A stretch of 64,000 nucleotides of DNA from Escherichia marmotae (GCF_002900365.1 NZ_CP025979.1:2604001-2668000), one strand, 5' to 3'. Shown: positions 8,190-17,589, counted from the stretch's first letter. The notes: generated from the sequence alone by a model not told the origin. Program-made: numbers and translations.

Positions 8190-9511
8190 CGTTTTCCCTT
8201 ATAATTGCAGACACGCACTAGCTGCACTGGGTTATTATCAGCCCAACATTTAGCCCTGATTATGTTTATAAAAGCGAACGTTTGTGTAATGACTAACGCA
8301 AGTGGATCAGCTCTTTTGAATGAACTAAAATGGAGTGGCGATAGTTACTTATAATAACTTTGCCATACAAACGCTATATGCTCTTGTATGCTATGTTCAT
8401 TAATATATTTATCAGCGTAAGACGAAATCCAATAATAAACCTCATGATCAATATAACTATTCTTATCTATATATCATGTGATATCTTCTGTAACAAGCAA
8501 ATCATCATAAAAATTTAATATTGCTTCTGTCAGCCATCTCACACATAACATTATTAGTCAACTCTGTTTTTCCACATAATTGCTATTTCATAGAAACCGG
8601 TAATTTTCAGGTGGCTATTATCATGCTAATGCTTAGTTTCCTAGCCATTATTATCCTTTGGTTTGTAAACTCATGCTGTGAGGTTGTTACATCCCTTTTT
8701 CATACTGTGTATTTCCCGGAGATATGAGGAAAGCCAGAACACGCTTTTTCCATCTGCATTCGTTGCTAAAGATAGCTTTGGTCACTACGACTTAAACCTT
8801 CCTGACTCACAGCTATTCGCCGGGTGATACGGCAACAAACGGATTGAAACATCATCCTGAAAATACCGATGCGTGCTGAACATCAACAAGCCTGCCCGGA
8901 ACAACTCCGGGAGTTCCCAGCTACGTGCCACAAAGCAGGAAACATATTTCATGATGAGAATTATGCCCAGTCTGATGGTGGATAGACACTTATCTTTACC
9001 ATGCCCGCTGAGTTATCTTGCAAATCGCCTCCTGTTTGAACTAAAAATAAATAACATATAAAACAAATAATTAAAGAAAAACCTTTGGTTTATGAAGAGC
9101 TCCGCAAGTGGTCATCTGGCTTCACATAGCATCTTCTTCTTAGAAAAATATCGACATATTTTGTGACACGAATTACAAATCTGGTTTTGTTGTATGGATT
9201 GTGTGATTTTTGATCTGGTATAACAGGTATAAAGGTTCACCAAGACAGTAAATGAAGCTGGGCATCTCGCAATCTATGACAAACATCACTTCAGTTCTTT
9301 CTCATCGGGCGATGAAAACGCACTTCAGTCTGAAAGGAGTATGAAAATGAGATCAACAAACAATCTATTTTATGACTCTGGGTAAAATGGATTGAGTAAG
9401 TGATATAGCTTACGAACATTCAAATCAATTAAACATCAGAAGAGATTTTATACTCAGGTATTTAATCTGGTCCTCTGTATATTTAAATAATGTGGAAAGT
9501 GAATTTTCACA
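8190..9511. other. Long regulatory region upstream of fimB
   Basis: About 1.3 kb with only short, unconvincing frames (for example 8521-8727 and 8873-9061). In K-12 this is one of the largest intergenic regions; it controls fimB and the divergent nanC. A NanR operator is visible at 9217-9236. NagC sites are expected from published work but were not assigned here. The region ends abruptly at the IS66-family element, before any nanC coding sequence. Confidence 0.75.
9217..9236 (+). promoter_or_regulatory. NanR operator (sialic acid response)
   Basis: GGTATAACAGGTATAAAGGT holds two full GGTATA repeats and a third GGT at the spacing of the known NanR site between nanC and fimB. NanR released by N-acetylneuraminate activates nanC and affects fimB at a distance. 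Here it lies about 1.03 kb upstream of the fimB start codon. Confidence 0.8.
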
Positions 9512-9594
9512 GTAACCGGCTCATTTAAACCGTCTGGTCTGTTTCCTCCGGCTCTACAAAAATAATGTCCATCATTTTTAATGGACACTATCGT

Positions 9595-10242
9595 ATGAAA
9601 CACCGGACCTGGATCACTGAAGCTTTACGTCTTCACTTTGAAGAACATTTACCCCGGGTTGTGGCCGGGCGTCGCCTGGGTGTACCAAAATCAACAGTTT
9701 GTAGTATGTTCGTGCGCTTTCGGAGAGCTGGCCTTTCGTGGCCTTTGCCCGCAGGCATGTCGGAGCAGGAACTTGATGCCTGCCTTTACGGACAATTTTC
9801 CACGGTACCAGTCGTACGTCCTGAAAGCACCGTTATATCCGAAGCCCCCGTGGTAAAAAAACGTCCCCGGCGGCCCAACTTCCCTTATGAGTTTAAAATC
9901 GCCTTAGTGGAGCAGTCACTGCAGCCCGGAGCCTGTGTGGCGCAGATCGCCCGGGAAAACGGAATCAACGATAACCTGCTCTTCAACTGGCGCCATCAAT
10001 ACCGGAAAGGTGGCCTGCTGCCTTCCGGAAAAAATATGCCGGCACTGCTTCCCGTGACGTTAACGCCGGAGCCGGATAATAAAATCCCGGCCCCCGCACA
10101 GGAACCAGAGCAGATAAATACACCGTCCGACAGTCTGTGTTGTGAGCTGGTTCTGCCGGCCGGAACTCTCAGGCTTAAAGGTAAACTGACGCCGGCGTTA
10201 TTACAGACACTTATCCGCGAAATAAAAGGGAGCAGCCACTGA
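9595..10242 (+). CDS. tnpA: IS66-family TnpA
   Basis: Accessory protein of IS66 elements required for transposition. A middle region (FPYEFKIALVEQSLQ...NGINDNLLFNWRHQYR) is a helix-turn-helix of the IS66 OrfA / transposase-8 type. The start at MKHRTW is chosen because earlier in-frame codons at 9565 add residues not obviously conserved; either is possible. Its TGA overlaps the tnpB ATG by one base, pointing to translational coupling. Confidence 0.9.
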   Translation: MKHRTWITEALRLHFEEHLPRVVAGRRLGVPKSTVCSMFVRFRRAGLSWPLPAGMSEQELDACLYGQFSTVPVVRPESTVISEAPVVKKRPRRPNFPYEFKIALVEQSLQPGACVAQIARENGINDNLLFNWRHQYRKGGLLPSGKNMPALLPVTLTPEPDNKIPAPAQEPEQINTPSDSLCCELVLPAGTLRLKGKLTPALLQTLIREIKGSSH

Positions 10243-10589
10243 TGATATCTCTCCCTGCCGGTTCGCGTATCTGGCTGGTTGCCGGTATCACCGACATGCG
10301 GAATGGCTTTAACGGCCTGGCATCAAAAGTTCAGAACGTCCTGAAGGATGACCCGTTCTCCGGACACCTGTTCATCTTCCGCGGACGCCGGGGTGACCAG
10401 ATAAAAGTGTTGTGGGCTGACAGTGACGGACTGTGCCTCTTCACCAAACGCCTGGAGCGGGGCCGCTTCGTCTGGCCAGTCACCCGTGACGGCAAGGTGC
10501 ACCTTACTCCGGCTCAGTTATCCATGCTTCCTGAAGGTATCAACTGGAAGCACCCGAAACGAACGGAACGCGCTGGAATCCGCATATAA
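10242..10589 (+). CDS. tnpB: IS66-family TnpB (Orf2-like)
   Basis: 115-residue IS66 Orf2-like protein with the family signature near the start (SRIWLVAGITDMRNGFNGLA) and the conserved KVLWADSDGLCLFTKRLE region. It is required for IS66 transposition but its biochemical role is unknown. It overlaps tnpA by one base and is followed by tnpC after 19 bp. Confidence 0.92.
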   Translation: MISLPAGSRIWLVAGITDMRNGFNGLASKVQNVLKDDPFSGHLFIFRGRRGDQIKVLWADSDGLCLFTKRLERGRFVWPVTRDGKVHLTPAQLSMLPEGINWKHPKRTERAGIRI

Positions 10590-10608
10590 CCCGTTGTAAA
10601 GTGAGGAT

Positions 10609-12180
10609 ATGGACACCTCACTTGCTCATGAGAACGCCCGCCTGCGGGCACTGTTGCAGACGCAACAGGACACCATCCGCCAGATGGCTGAATACAACCG
10701 CCTGCTCTCACAGCGGGTGGCGGCTTATGCTTCCGAAATCAACCGGCTGAAGGCGCTGGTTGCGAAACTGCAACGTATGCAGTTCGGTAAAAGCTCAGAA
10801 AAACTTCGTGCAAAAACCGAACGGCAGATACAGGAAGCTCAGGAGCGAATCAGCGCACTTCAGGAAGAAATGGCGGAAACGCTGGGTGAGCAATATGACC
10901 CGGTACTGCCATCCGCCCTGCGCCAGTCTTCAGCCCGTAAACCGTTACCGGCCTCACTTCCCCGTGAAACCCGGGTTATCCGGCCGGAAGAGGAATGCTG
11001 TCCTGCCTGTGGTGGTGAACTCAGTTCTCTGGGATGTGATGTGTCAGAGCAACTGGAGCTTATCAGCAGCGCCTTTAAGGTTATCGAAACACAACGTCCG
11101 AAACTGGCCTGTTGCCGGTGCGACCATATCGTGCAGGCACCAGTACCTTCAAAACCCATTGCACGCAGTTATGCCGGAGCGGGGCTTCTGGCCCATGTTG
11201 TCACCGGGAAATATGCAGACCATCTGCCGTTATACCGCCAGTCAGAAATATACCGTCGTCAGGGAGTGGAGCTGAGCCGTGCCACACTGGGGCGCTGGAC
11301 CGGTGCCGTTGCTGAACTGCTGGAGCCGCTGTATGACGTCCTGCGCCAGTATGTGCTGATGCCCGGTAAAGTCCATGCCGATGATATCCCCGTCCCGGTC
11401 CAGGAGCCGGGCAGCGGTAAAACCCGGACAGCCCGGCTGTGGGTCTACGTCCGTGATGACCGCAACGCCGGTTCACAGATGCCCCCGGCGGTCTGGTTCG
11501 CGTACAGTCCGGACCGGAAAGGTATCCATCCACAAAATCACCTGGCCGGTTACAGCGGTGTGCTTCAGGCCGATGCTTACGGTGGTTACCGGGTGTTATA
11601 CGAATCCGGCAGAATAACGGAAGCCGCGTGTATGGCTCATGCCCGGAGAAAAATCCACGATGTGCATGCAAGAGCGCCCACCGACATCACCACGGAAGCC
11701 CTGCAGCGTATCGGTGAACTGTATGCTATCGAGGCAGAGGTCCGGGGCTGTTCAGCAGAACAGCGTCTGGCGGCAAGAAAAGCCAGAGCCGCGCCACTGA
11801 TGCAGTCACTGTATGACTGGATACAGCAACAGATGAAAACACTGTCGCGTCACTCAGATACGGCAAAAGCGTTCGCATACCTGCTGAAACAGTGGGATGC
11901 ACTGAACGTGTACTGCAGTAATGGCTGGGTGGAAATCGACAACAACATCGCAGAGAACGCCTTACGGGGAGTGGCCGTAGGCCGGAAAAACTGGATGTTC
12001 GCGGGTTCCGACAGCGGTGGTGAACATGCGGCGGTGTTGTACTCGCTGATCGGCACATGCCGTCTGAACAATGTGGAGCCAGAAAAGTGGCTGCGTTACG
12101 TCATTGAACATATCCAGGACTGGCCGGCAAACCGGGTACGCGATCTGTTGCCCTGGAAAGTTGATCTGAGCTCTCAGTAA
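10609..12180 (+). CDS. tnpC: IS66-family TnpC, DDE transposase
   Basis: 523-residue transposase. It has an N-terminal leucine-zipper-like coiled coil (first 90 residues), a zinc-finger segment (ECCPACGGEL ... CCRCDH), and the IS66 catalytic core with Asp in VHADDIPV, Asp in LQADAYGGY and Glu in NNIAENALRG. The reading frame is complete, so the element may be active. It ends 30 bp before the right terminal repeat. Confidence 0.93.
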   Translation: MDTSLAHENARLRALLQTQQDTIRQMAEYNRLLSQRVAAYASEINRLKALVAKLQRMQFGKSSEKLRAKTERQIQEAQERISALQEEMAETLGEQYDPVLPSALRQSSARKPLPASLPRETRVIRPEEECCPACGGELSSLGCDVSEQLELISSAFKVIETQRPKLACCRCDHIVQAPVPSKPIARSYAGAGLLAHVVTGKYADHLPLYRQSEIYRRQGVELSRATLGRWTGAVAELLEPLYDVLRQYVLMPGKVHADDIPVPVQEPGSGKTRTARLWVYVRDDRNAGSQMPPAVWFAYSPDRKGIHPQNHLAGYSGVLQADAYGGYRVLYESGRITEAACMAHARRKIHDVHARAPTDITTEALQRIGELYAIEAEVRGCSAEQRLAARKARAAPLMQSLYDWIQQQMKTLSRHSDTAKAFAYLLKQWDALNVYCSNGWVEIDNNIAENALRGVAVGRKNWMFAGSDSGGEHAAVLYSLIGTCRLNNVEPEKWLRYVIEHIQDWPANRVRDLLPWKVDLSSQ

Positions 12181-12210
12181 ATATCAATACGGTTCTGACG
12201 AGCCGCTTAC

Positions 12211-12504
12211 CCAGTATGAAGTGAATCCCAATGTATTGCTGTCCATTTTCCATTCCGTGACATAATAGAAATCATTGATTTCATTGATGTAAATATTACT
12301 TATGATTAAACATTGTCCACGATGCAAGCACGATCGCAATAAATATTGTGCCTGGAGGATGGATTAGATTTTCTGAAAGAGCCGAATCCTTAATAGATAA
12401 GCGCAAACATACTTGGTTCGGTATTCTTAAGGGATTTAATATGGATTGAACCAGGTTGACGTTAGTTGGAAAAAACAGCGGAAAAGATTTGTGTGGCGCG
12501 GATT
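12211..12504. other. Scar DNA between the IS66 element and the leuX remnant
   Basis: AT-rich DNA with no supported gene. A 21-codon frame at 12302-12367 begins MIKHCPRCKH, which looks like the start of a zinc-ribbon protein, but it stops at once. This stretch could be the residue of deleted island or nan-region DNA. Confidence 0.4.
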
Positions 12505-12570
12505 TCAGGCATAAAAAAAGACCTCAGTTGACGTCTATTTACATACTTTTGGTGCGAAGGCCGGACTCAA
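12505..12570 (-). other. leuX tRNA 3'-end remnant (island attachment site)
   Basis: On the minus strand GAGTCCGGCCTTCGCACCA is the 3' end of tRNA-Leu leuX with one G lost (normal CTTCGGCACCA), followed by AAAAGTATGTAAATAGAC and a CTCAACTGAGG-type hairpin with a T run, the sequence that follows leuX in K-12. Islands such as PAI II of strain 536 and KpLE2 integrate at leuX and duplicate its 3' end. There is no tRNA body here, so this is an attachment-site copy and not a working tRNA. Its orientation relative to fimB matches K-12. Confidence 0.7.
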
Positions 12571-12711
12571 ACATACAACTTAACCTCATGATTTAAAATA
12601 GTTAATAATAAACACCGCAATCTTATACCAACACAGATACCAACACGAAAATTCATTGATTTTCGGCATCTAACCAGGACGAGTATGGCTTGGTTGAGAT
12701 GCCGAACGCTG

Positions 12712-13095
12712 TTACTCGTCATCTTCCTCGACAGGCTCCAGCGCATCAAGTGGTACTCGCACCATCGCGATAGACCCAATACGGATAAAAGCATCTTCTC
12801 CATCTATGTCGGTTAACTGATATCGCTCTGTTGATTCAGGCTCTGATTCCAGAATGTCAAAAAATGCATTCAACTGACCGATATCACCATCACTTTCGTC
12901 CTCAGACTCATCAGGCTCACAACAAAGTTCAATTACTGGGCCACCATTCACCATGGTAATATGGACATTCCCATATCTTCCTTCATTTGCATCCTCGTCA
13001 TCAGGGATAGGTGGAAACACCTCAAACAAGAACTGGTGGAAAATGACCTCTCGTGCATTTAAGGCATAATGTAGTGGCACACTGAATTTGGCCAC
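12712..13095 (-). CDS. Orphan acidic hypothetical protein
   Basis: A 127-residue frame that I do not recognise. It starts at a GTG close to, or inside, the end of the neighbouring IS911 copy, so the N-terminus may be artificial. The protein is very acidic (EPDESEDESDGD and a tail EPVEEDDE) with no signal peptide or membrane segment. It sits between the leuX remnant and the IS911 remnant, a place where the last gene of an integrated island would be. No function is proposed. Confidence 0.5.
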   Translation of the reverse strand: MAKFSVPLHYALNAREVIFHQFLFEVFPPIPDDEDANEGRYGNVHITMVNGGPVIELCCEPDESEDESDGDIGQLNAFFDILESEPESTERYQLTDIDGEDAFIRIGSIAMVRVPLDALEPVEEDDE

Positions 13096-13141
13096 CTGAA
13101 CAGAGGTGATATGCTCACCTCAGAACAACACAGGTGCTCCA

Positions 13142-13435
<294 letters not shown>

Positions 13436-13495
13436 TCTTACCCACCAATAGTGGACACAGGACTAAGTGAGTAAACTCTCAACCAGAGGTGACTC

Positions 13496-13795
13496 ATGAC
13501 AAAACCAGTATCAATCAGCAAGAAGCCCCGTAAACAACATACGCCTGAATTTCGTAACGAAGCCCTGAAACTCGCTGAACGCATCGGTGTGGCCGCCGCA
13601 GCCCGTGAACTCAGCCTGTATGAATCTCAGCTTTATGCCTGGCGCAGTAAACAGCAGCAACAAATGAGTTCGTCAGAGCGCGAAAGCGAACTGGCCGCTG
13701 AAAATGTCCGCCTTAAACGACAACTGGCGGAGCAGGCTGAGGAACTGGCCATCCTCCAAAAGGCCGCGACATACTTCGCGAAGCGCCTGAAATGA
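13496..13795 (+). CDS. IS3-type OrfA (InsE-like)
   Basis: 99 residues: N-terminal helix-turn-helix (EFRNEALKLAERIGVAAAAREL) and a C-terminal leucine zipper with heptad leucines. Close to IS3 OrfA by recall. Its TGA overlaps the orfB ATG (ATGA); in IS3 a programmed -1 frameshift fuses the two products into the active OrfAB transposase. Confidence 0.9.
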   Translation: MTKPVSISKKPRKQHTPEFRNEALKLAERIGVAAAARELSLYESQLYAWRSKQQQQMSSSERESELAAENVRLKRQLAEQAEELAILQKAATYFAKRLK

Positions 13796-14646
13796 AGTAT
13801 GTCTTCATCGAAAATCATCGGGCAGAGTTCAGCATCAAAGCGATGTGTCGTGTACTTCGGGTTGCCCGCAGCGGCTGGTATGTCTGGCTCAGGCGTCGTC
13901 ACCAGATGAGCCTGCGCCAACAGTTTCGGCTCACCTGCGATACCGCTGTTCATAAGGCATTCTTTGAGGCAAAGCAGCGATACGGTGCTCCCCGCCTTGC
14001 TGACGAACTGCCGGAGTTCAATATTAAAACCATTGCCGCCAGCCTGCGTCGTCAGGGGCTGCGGGCGAAAGCCGGCCGGAAGTTCAGCCCGGTCAGCTAC
14101 CGTGCACATGGCCTGCCCGTATTGGAGAATCTGCTGGAGCAGGACTTCAGCGCCAGCGGCCCGAACCAGAAGTGGGCGGGTGACATCACGTACTTGCGTA
14201 CCGATGAGGGCTGGTTGTATCTCGCAGTAGTCATCGACCTGTGGTCACGCGCCGTTATTGGCTGGTCGATGTCACCGCGAATGACAGCACAACTGGCCTG
14301 TGATGCACTGCAAATGGCGTTGTGGCGGAGAAGACGCCCGGAAAGCGTCATTGTTCATACGGACCGTGGTGGTCAATACTGTTCAGGGGATTATCAGGCG
14401 CTGCTGAAGCGACACAACCTGCGTGGCAGTATGAGTGCGAAAGGCAACTGTTATGACAATGCCTGTGTGGAAAGCTTCTTTCATTCGCTGAAGGTGGAAT
14501 GTATCCACGGGGAACGCTTTAGCAGCCGGGAAATAATGCGGGCAACGGTGTTTAATTATATCGAGTGTGATTACAATCGCTGGCGTCGTCACAGTGCCTG
14601 TGGCGGTCTCAGCCCGGAACAATTTGAAAACCATAATCTCGCTTAG
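13792..14646 (+). CDS. IS3-type OrfB, DDE transposase (InsF-like)
   Basis: 284 residues, integrase-core (rve) fold. The DDE residues are visible: Asp in WAGDITYLRT, Asp in VIVHTDRGG and Glu in NACVESFFHS, all intact. Relative to my memory of IS3 OrfB it is about 4-5 residues shorter after YGAPRLADEL, outside the catalytic core. The frame is open from the orfA overlap to 30 bp before the right end of the element. Confidence 0.9.
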   Translation: MKYVFIENHRAEFSIKAMCRVLRVARSGWYVWLRRRHQMSLRQQFRLTCDTAVHKAFFEAKQRYGAPRLADELPEFNIKTIAASLRRQGLRAKAGRKFSPVSYRAHGLPVLENLLEQDFSASGPNQKWAGDITYLRTDEGWLYLAVVIDLWSRAVIGWSMSPRMTAQLACDALQMALWRRRRPESVIVHTDRGGQYCSGDYQALLKRHNLRGSMSAKGNCYDNACVESFFHSLKVECIHGERFSSREIMRATVFNYIECDYNRWRRHSACGGLSPEQFENHNLA

Positions 14647-14676
14647 GGCCGTGTCCACATTACGTGGGTAGGATCA

Positions 14677-15086
14677 GTTGGGCAATGTCGTTCTCTCCGG
14701 ACAGCAGACTGACCATCAAAGCGCTGAAAATGGCCTGGGAAATCCGCAGTAAACCAGCCGGGGTAATGTTCCACAGCGATCAGGGCAGCCACTATACAAG
14801 CAGGCAGTTCCGGCAGTTACTGTGGCGTTACCAGATCAAACAGAGTCTGAGTCGACGAGGAAATTGCTGGGATAACAGCCCGATGGAGCGCTTCTTCAGG
14901 AGTCTGAAAAACGAGTGGATACCGGTGACGGGTTACATGAACTTCAGCGATGCTGCCCATGAAATAACGGACTATATCGTTGGGTATTACAACGCGCTCA
15001 GGCCGCACGAATATAACGGTGGGTTGCCACCAAATGAATCGGAAAACCGATACTGGAAAAACTCTAAAGCGGTGGCCAGTTTTTGT
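14677..15086 (+). pseudogene. IS911 orfB, C-terminal fragment
   Basis: Encodes WAMSFSPDSRLTIKALKMAW through NESENRYWKNS, the last 135 or so residues of IS911 OrfB. It retains the second Asp (FHSDQGSHY) and the Glu (SPMERFFRS) of the catalytic triad but lacks the first Asp and the whole N-terminal half. It is cut at its right end by the IS256-family element, which replaces the last codons. It was once continuous with the orfA fragment at 13142. Confidence 0.85.
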
Positions 15087-16400
15087 GAGCCTGTCCATCA
15101 TTCTGTGTAAATGCCTTTCTCAGAAGTGACCGTCAAGGCGGTCACCGAATTCGATAATAAAGCGACTCATGGCTATCCGCCAGTCCTGAAGTGGCATCGT
15201 CCATTTCTGTGAGGCTGACTGGATAGCCAGCCTCACCACTTTTTTCACCGATTCATCTGTCGGGAACACTTTCCGTTTCTTTATCGCATGTCTGATGACG
15301 CTATTCAGCGATTCGATTGCGTTAGTGGTGTAGATAACCTTGCGGATCGCCTCCGGGTACACGAAGAAGGTGGCAATATTCGGCCAGTTTGCCCGCCAGC
15401 TGCGACTTATCTGCGGGTACCGTGCATCCCATTCCTTCCCGAACGCATCCAGCGCCTGCAACGCGCCTTCTTCCGTGGCTGCGCGGTAAACCTGTTTCAG
15501 GTCACGGGTTACCGCTTTATAGTCTTTCCACGCCACGAACCGCAGGCTGTTGCGTACCATGTGTACTATGCACAACTGGATCTGCGTCTCCGGGTAGACG
15601 GCATTAATCGCTTCCGGGAAGCCTTTCAGGCCGTCCACGCAGGCGATAAGGATATCGTTCAGGCCGCGATTTTTCAGTTCCGTCAGTACATTCAGCCAGA
15701 ACTTTGCACCTTCATTTTCGGCCAGCCACATACCCAGCAGCTCTTTCTGACCATCAAGGTTAATACCCAGAGCCAGGAACACCGCTTTGTTGATAACCCG
15801 GCTGTCCTGCCGTACTTTCAGGACAATACAGTCAAGATAAACAATGGGATAAATCGCATCCAGAGGACGGTTTTGCCATTCAACAACCAGGTCGATTACG
15901 GCATCGGTGACTTTCGATATCAGCGCCGGAGAGACGTCTGCATCGTACATTTCTTTGAAGACTGAGGTAATTTCGCGGGTAGTCATCCCTCTGGCATACA
16001 GCGCCAGGATCTGGTTGTCCATGCCGGTAATGCGGGTCTGATTTTTCTTCACCAGTTGTGGTTCGAAGGAACCATCACGATCACGTGGAGTACGTAATTC
16101 CATCGGCCCGTCGGTAGTGGTGACGGTTTTCGTGGAATAGCCATTACGGGAGTTGGTTCCCGATTTGGGCTGATTTTTTTCATGTCCCAGATGGTGAGTC
16201 AGTTCAGCGTTGAGAGCAGCCTCAACACTGATTTTCTTGAGCAGGCGATCGAACTGACTGAGATCTTCAGGGGTTTTGAGATTTTTGGCCAGTTCGTTAG
16301 CCAGAGCCTGCAATTGTTTGTCGTCCATAATTTAACCTTCATTTGATGTTGAATTGAACATATCAAAATCAGGCAATTACACAAATCTATGTACAGGCTC
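15087..16400 (-). mobile_element. IS256-family insertion sequence (IS1414/IS285-like)
   Basis: 1314 bp. The left end GAGCCTGTCCATCATTCTGT and the right end (reverse complement GAGCCTGTACATAGATTTGT) are imperfect inverted repeats. It contains one complete transposase on the minus strand. The left flank is IS911 orfB sequence; the right flank is the REP DNA downstream of yraQ. No 8-9 bp duplication is seen, so the element marks a rearrangement join. Confidence 0.92.
15120..16328 (-). CDS. IS256-family (mutator) transposase
   Basis: 402 residues. Mutator-type transposase domain with the conserved motifs YLDCIVLKVRQD (first Asp), IACVDGLKGFP (second Asp) and TTNAIESLNSVIR (Glu). Close to IS1414 and IS285 transposases by recall. 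In IS1414 an overlapping frame encodes the EAST1 toxin (astA); the equivalent frame here, starting at 15604 on the minus strand, stops after 12 codons, so EAST1 is not encoded. Confidence 0.95.
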   Translation of the reverse strand: MDDKQLQALANELAKNLKTPEDLSQFDRLLKKISVEAALNAELTHHLGHEKNQPKSGTNSRNGYSTKTVTTTDGPMELRTPRDRDGSFEPQLVKKNQTRITGMDNQILALYARGMTTREITSVFKEMYDADVSPALISKVTDAVIDLVVEWQNRPLDAIYPIVYLDCIVLKVRQDSRVINKAVFLALGINLDGQKELLGMWLAENEGAKFWLNVLTELKNRGLNDILIACVDGLKGFPEAINAVYPETQIQLCIVHMVRNSLRFVAWKDYKAVTRDLKQVYRAATEEGALQALDAFGKEWDARYPQISRSWRANWPNIATFFVYPEAIRKVIYTTNAIESLNSVIRHAIKKRKVFPTDESVKKVVRLAIQSASQKWTMPLQDWRIAMSRFIIEFGDRLDGHF

Positions 16401-16466
16401 CTTATCAGGCCTACAATGGCACAAACCACAGGTCGGATAAGGCGCTTGCGCCGCATCCGACATGTT
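16401..16466. repeat. REP element downstream of yraQ
   Basis: GGCCTACAATGGC and GTCGGATAAGGCGCTTGCGCC with its inverted partner GCCGCATCCGAC are typical REP sequences of E. coli. It lies between the yraQ stop and the IS256-family element. Confidence 0.75.
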
Positions 16467-16476
16467 TTCCCTCGAA

Positions 16477-17517
16477 TCAGAACAACAGCGCCAGACTGCC
16501 GACAATAACACCCGATACCGCCACCATCGCTCCCGTCAGCCATAATGCCTTCGCCGGAAACGCTTTGCGCAGCATAACTAACGACGGCAAACTCACCGCC
16601 GGAAGGGTCATCAATAATGCCAGCGCCGGAGCGGTTCCCATCCCTGCCAGCATCATCGTCTGCACAATCGGAATTTCTGCCGCCGTGGGAATGACAAACA
16701 AGCATCCCGCTACCGCCATCGCTATCACCCACATCAGGCTATTATCGACAGCGCCATCGGCATGGGGGAACAGCCAGACGCGAGCAGCCCCCAACGCCAG
16801 CACTGCCAGGATATAAACCGGGATCGTACTCCAGAAAAGCGTCCACAGCGCCCTGCCCCAGCGGCTAAAAAATCTGCCCTGCACTTCTGGCATGTCGATT
16901 TCGACCGGTGCCTGCGTTTGCGGTGTCTCACGCACCCATTTTTGTACCAGTGTTGCAATCAGCAACACCATCACCAGACCCGCCACCAGGCGAATCGCCG
17001 CAAAACCCCAGCCGAGAACAAAGCCCATAAACACCAGCGTTGCTGGGTTTAACAACGGATTCCCCATCCAGAATGCCAGCGCCCCTCCCATCGACACTTG
17101 TTGGCGGCGCATCCCCGCCGCGACCGGTGCCGCACAGCAGGTACACATCATTCCAGGCAGTGAAAACAGCGTTCCCAGTAACGTCCCGCGAAAGCGCAAT
17201 TGTCCAAGCGTGCGCAACAACCAGTCACGAGGGATCAATACCTGAATCAACGATCCGAGGAGCACACCCAGCACCGCCGCTTTCCATACTGCAAGAAAGT
17301 AGATCATCGCGTAATCCAACGCTGCCTGCCACGGATTGGCATCCGCCTGTGCGAGGATTGATTTACCGATGCTGTGGGTTTCGGCGGCGGTAAAGGCCTT
17401 ACCGTAGTAGGGTTGCCACTTCACATACCAGAGTCCGGCAATGACAACGAGAAAGAAAAGCGCGGGTTTCCACCACTGAATGGGCGTTGCCGCCTGAGAT
17501 GAAGACTGACCAGCCAT
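16477..17517 (-). CDS. yraQ: YraQ, predicted permease (DUF318 / ArsP-like)
   Basis: 346-residue inner-membrane protein with about eight hydrophobic segments. It carries the family cysteine motif MMCTCCAAPVAAG and two similar half motifs (GNPLLNPATL and PTAAEIPIVQT), as seen in permeases of the DUF318 family, some of which export organoarsenicals. Its substrate in E. coli is unknown. It lies 72 bp downstream of yraR on the same strand. Confidence 0.93.
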   Translation of the reverse strand: MAGQSSSQAATPIQWWKPALFFLVVIAGLWYVKWQPYYGKAFTAAETHSIGKSILAQADANPWQAALDYAMIYFLAVWKAAVLGVLLGSLIQVLIPRDWLLRTLGQLRFRGTLLGTLFSLPGMMCTCCAAPVAAGMRRQQVSMGGALAFWMGNPLLNPATLVFMGFVLGWGFAAIRLVAGLVMVLLIATLVQKWVRETPQTQAPVEIDMPEVQGRFFSRWGRALWTLFWSTIPVYILAVLALGAARVWLFPHADGAVDNSLMWVIAMAVAGCLFVIPTAAEIPIVQTMMLAGMGTAPALALLMTLPAVSLPSLVMLRKAFPAKALWLTGAMVAVSGVIVGSLALLF

Positions 17518-17589
17518 AGCATTCCCCAGGAAAAAGTTATGATAATTGAGCGCGAGAATATTACGCTCACCATCAATTATTGGGAATAA

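Larger units (their letters stand above)
9512..12210 (+). mobile_element. IS66-family insertion sequence, about 2.7 kb
   Basis: Ends match as imperfect inverted repeats: left GTAACCGGCTC, right (reverse complement) GTAAGCGGCTC, followed by further matching bases. It carries the three-gene set tnpA-tnpB-tnpC in order, all intact. Size and layout resemble IS679-type elements, but the exact name was not checked. The flanking octamers (TTTTCACA left, CCAGTATG right) do not match, so the 8-bp target duplication expected for this family is missing. Confidence 0.9.

Noticed and set aside
8521..9061. Two small plus-strand frames upstream of fimB (8521-8727 and 8873-9061)
   Set aside because: No ribosome site, no family match, in a region known to be regulatory; the first has one hydrophobic stretch but also a TTG start with no support.
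12302..12367. 21-residue frame MIKHCPRCKH... resembling a zinc ribbon start
   Set aside because: Too short and closed by a stop; could be a gene remnant, but nothing else supports it.
12550..12570. Functional leuX tRNA gene
   Set aside because: Only the 3' end is present and it lacks one base of the acceptor stem.
15566..15604. astA / EAST1 toxin gene
   Set aside because: The frame stops after 12 codons, so no toxin is encoded.
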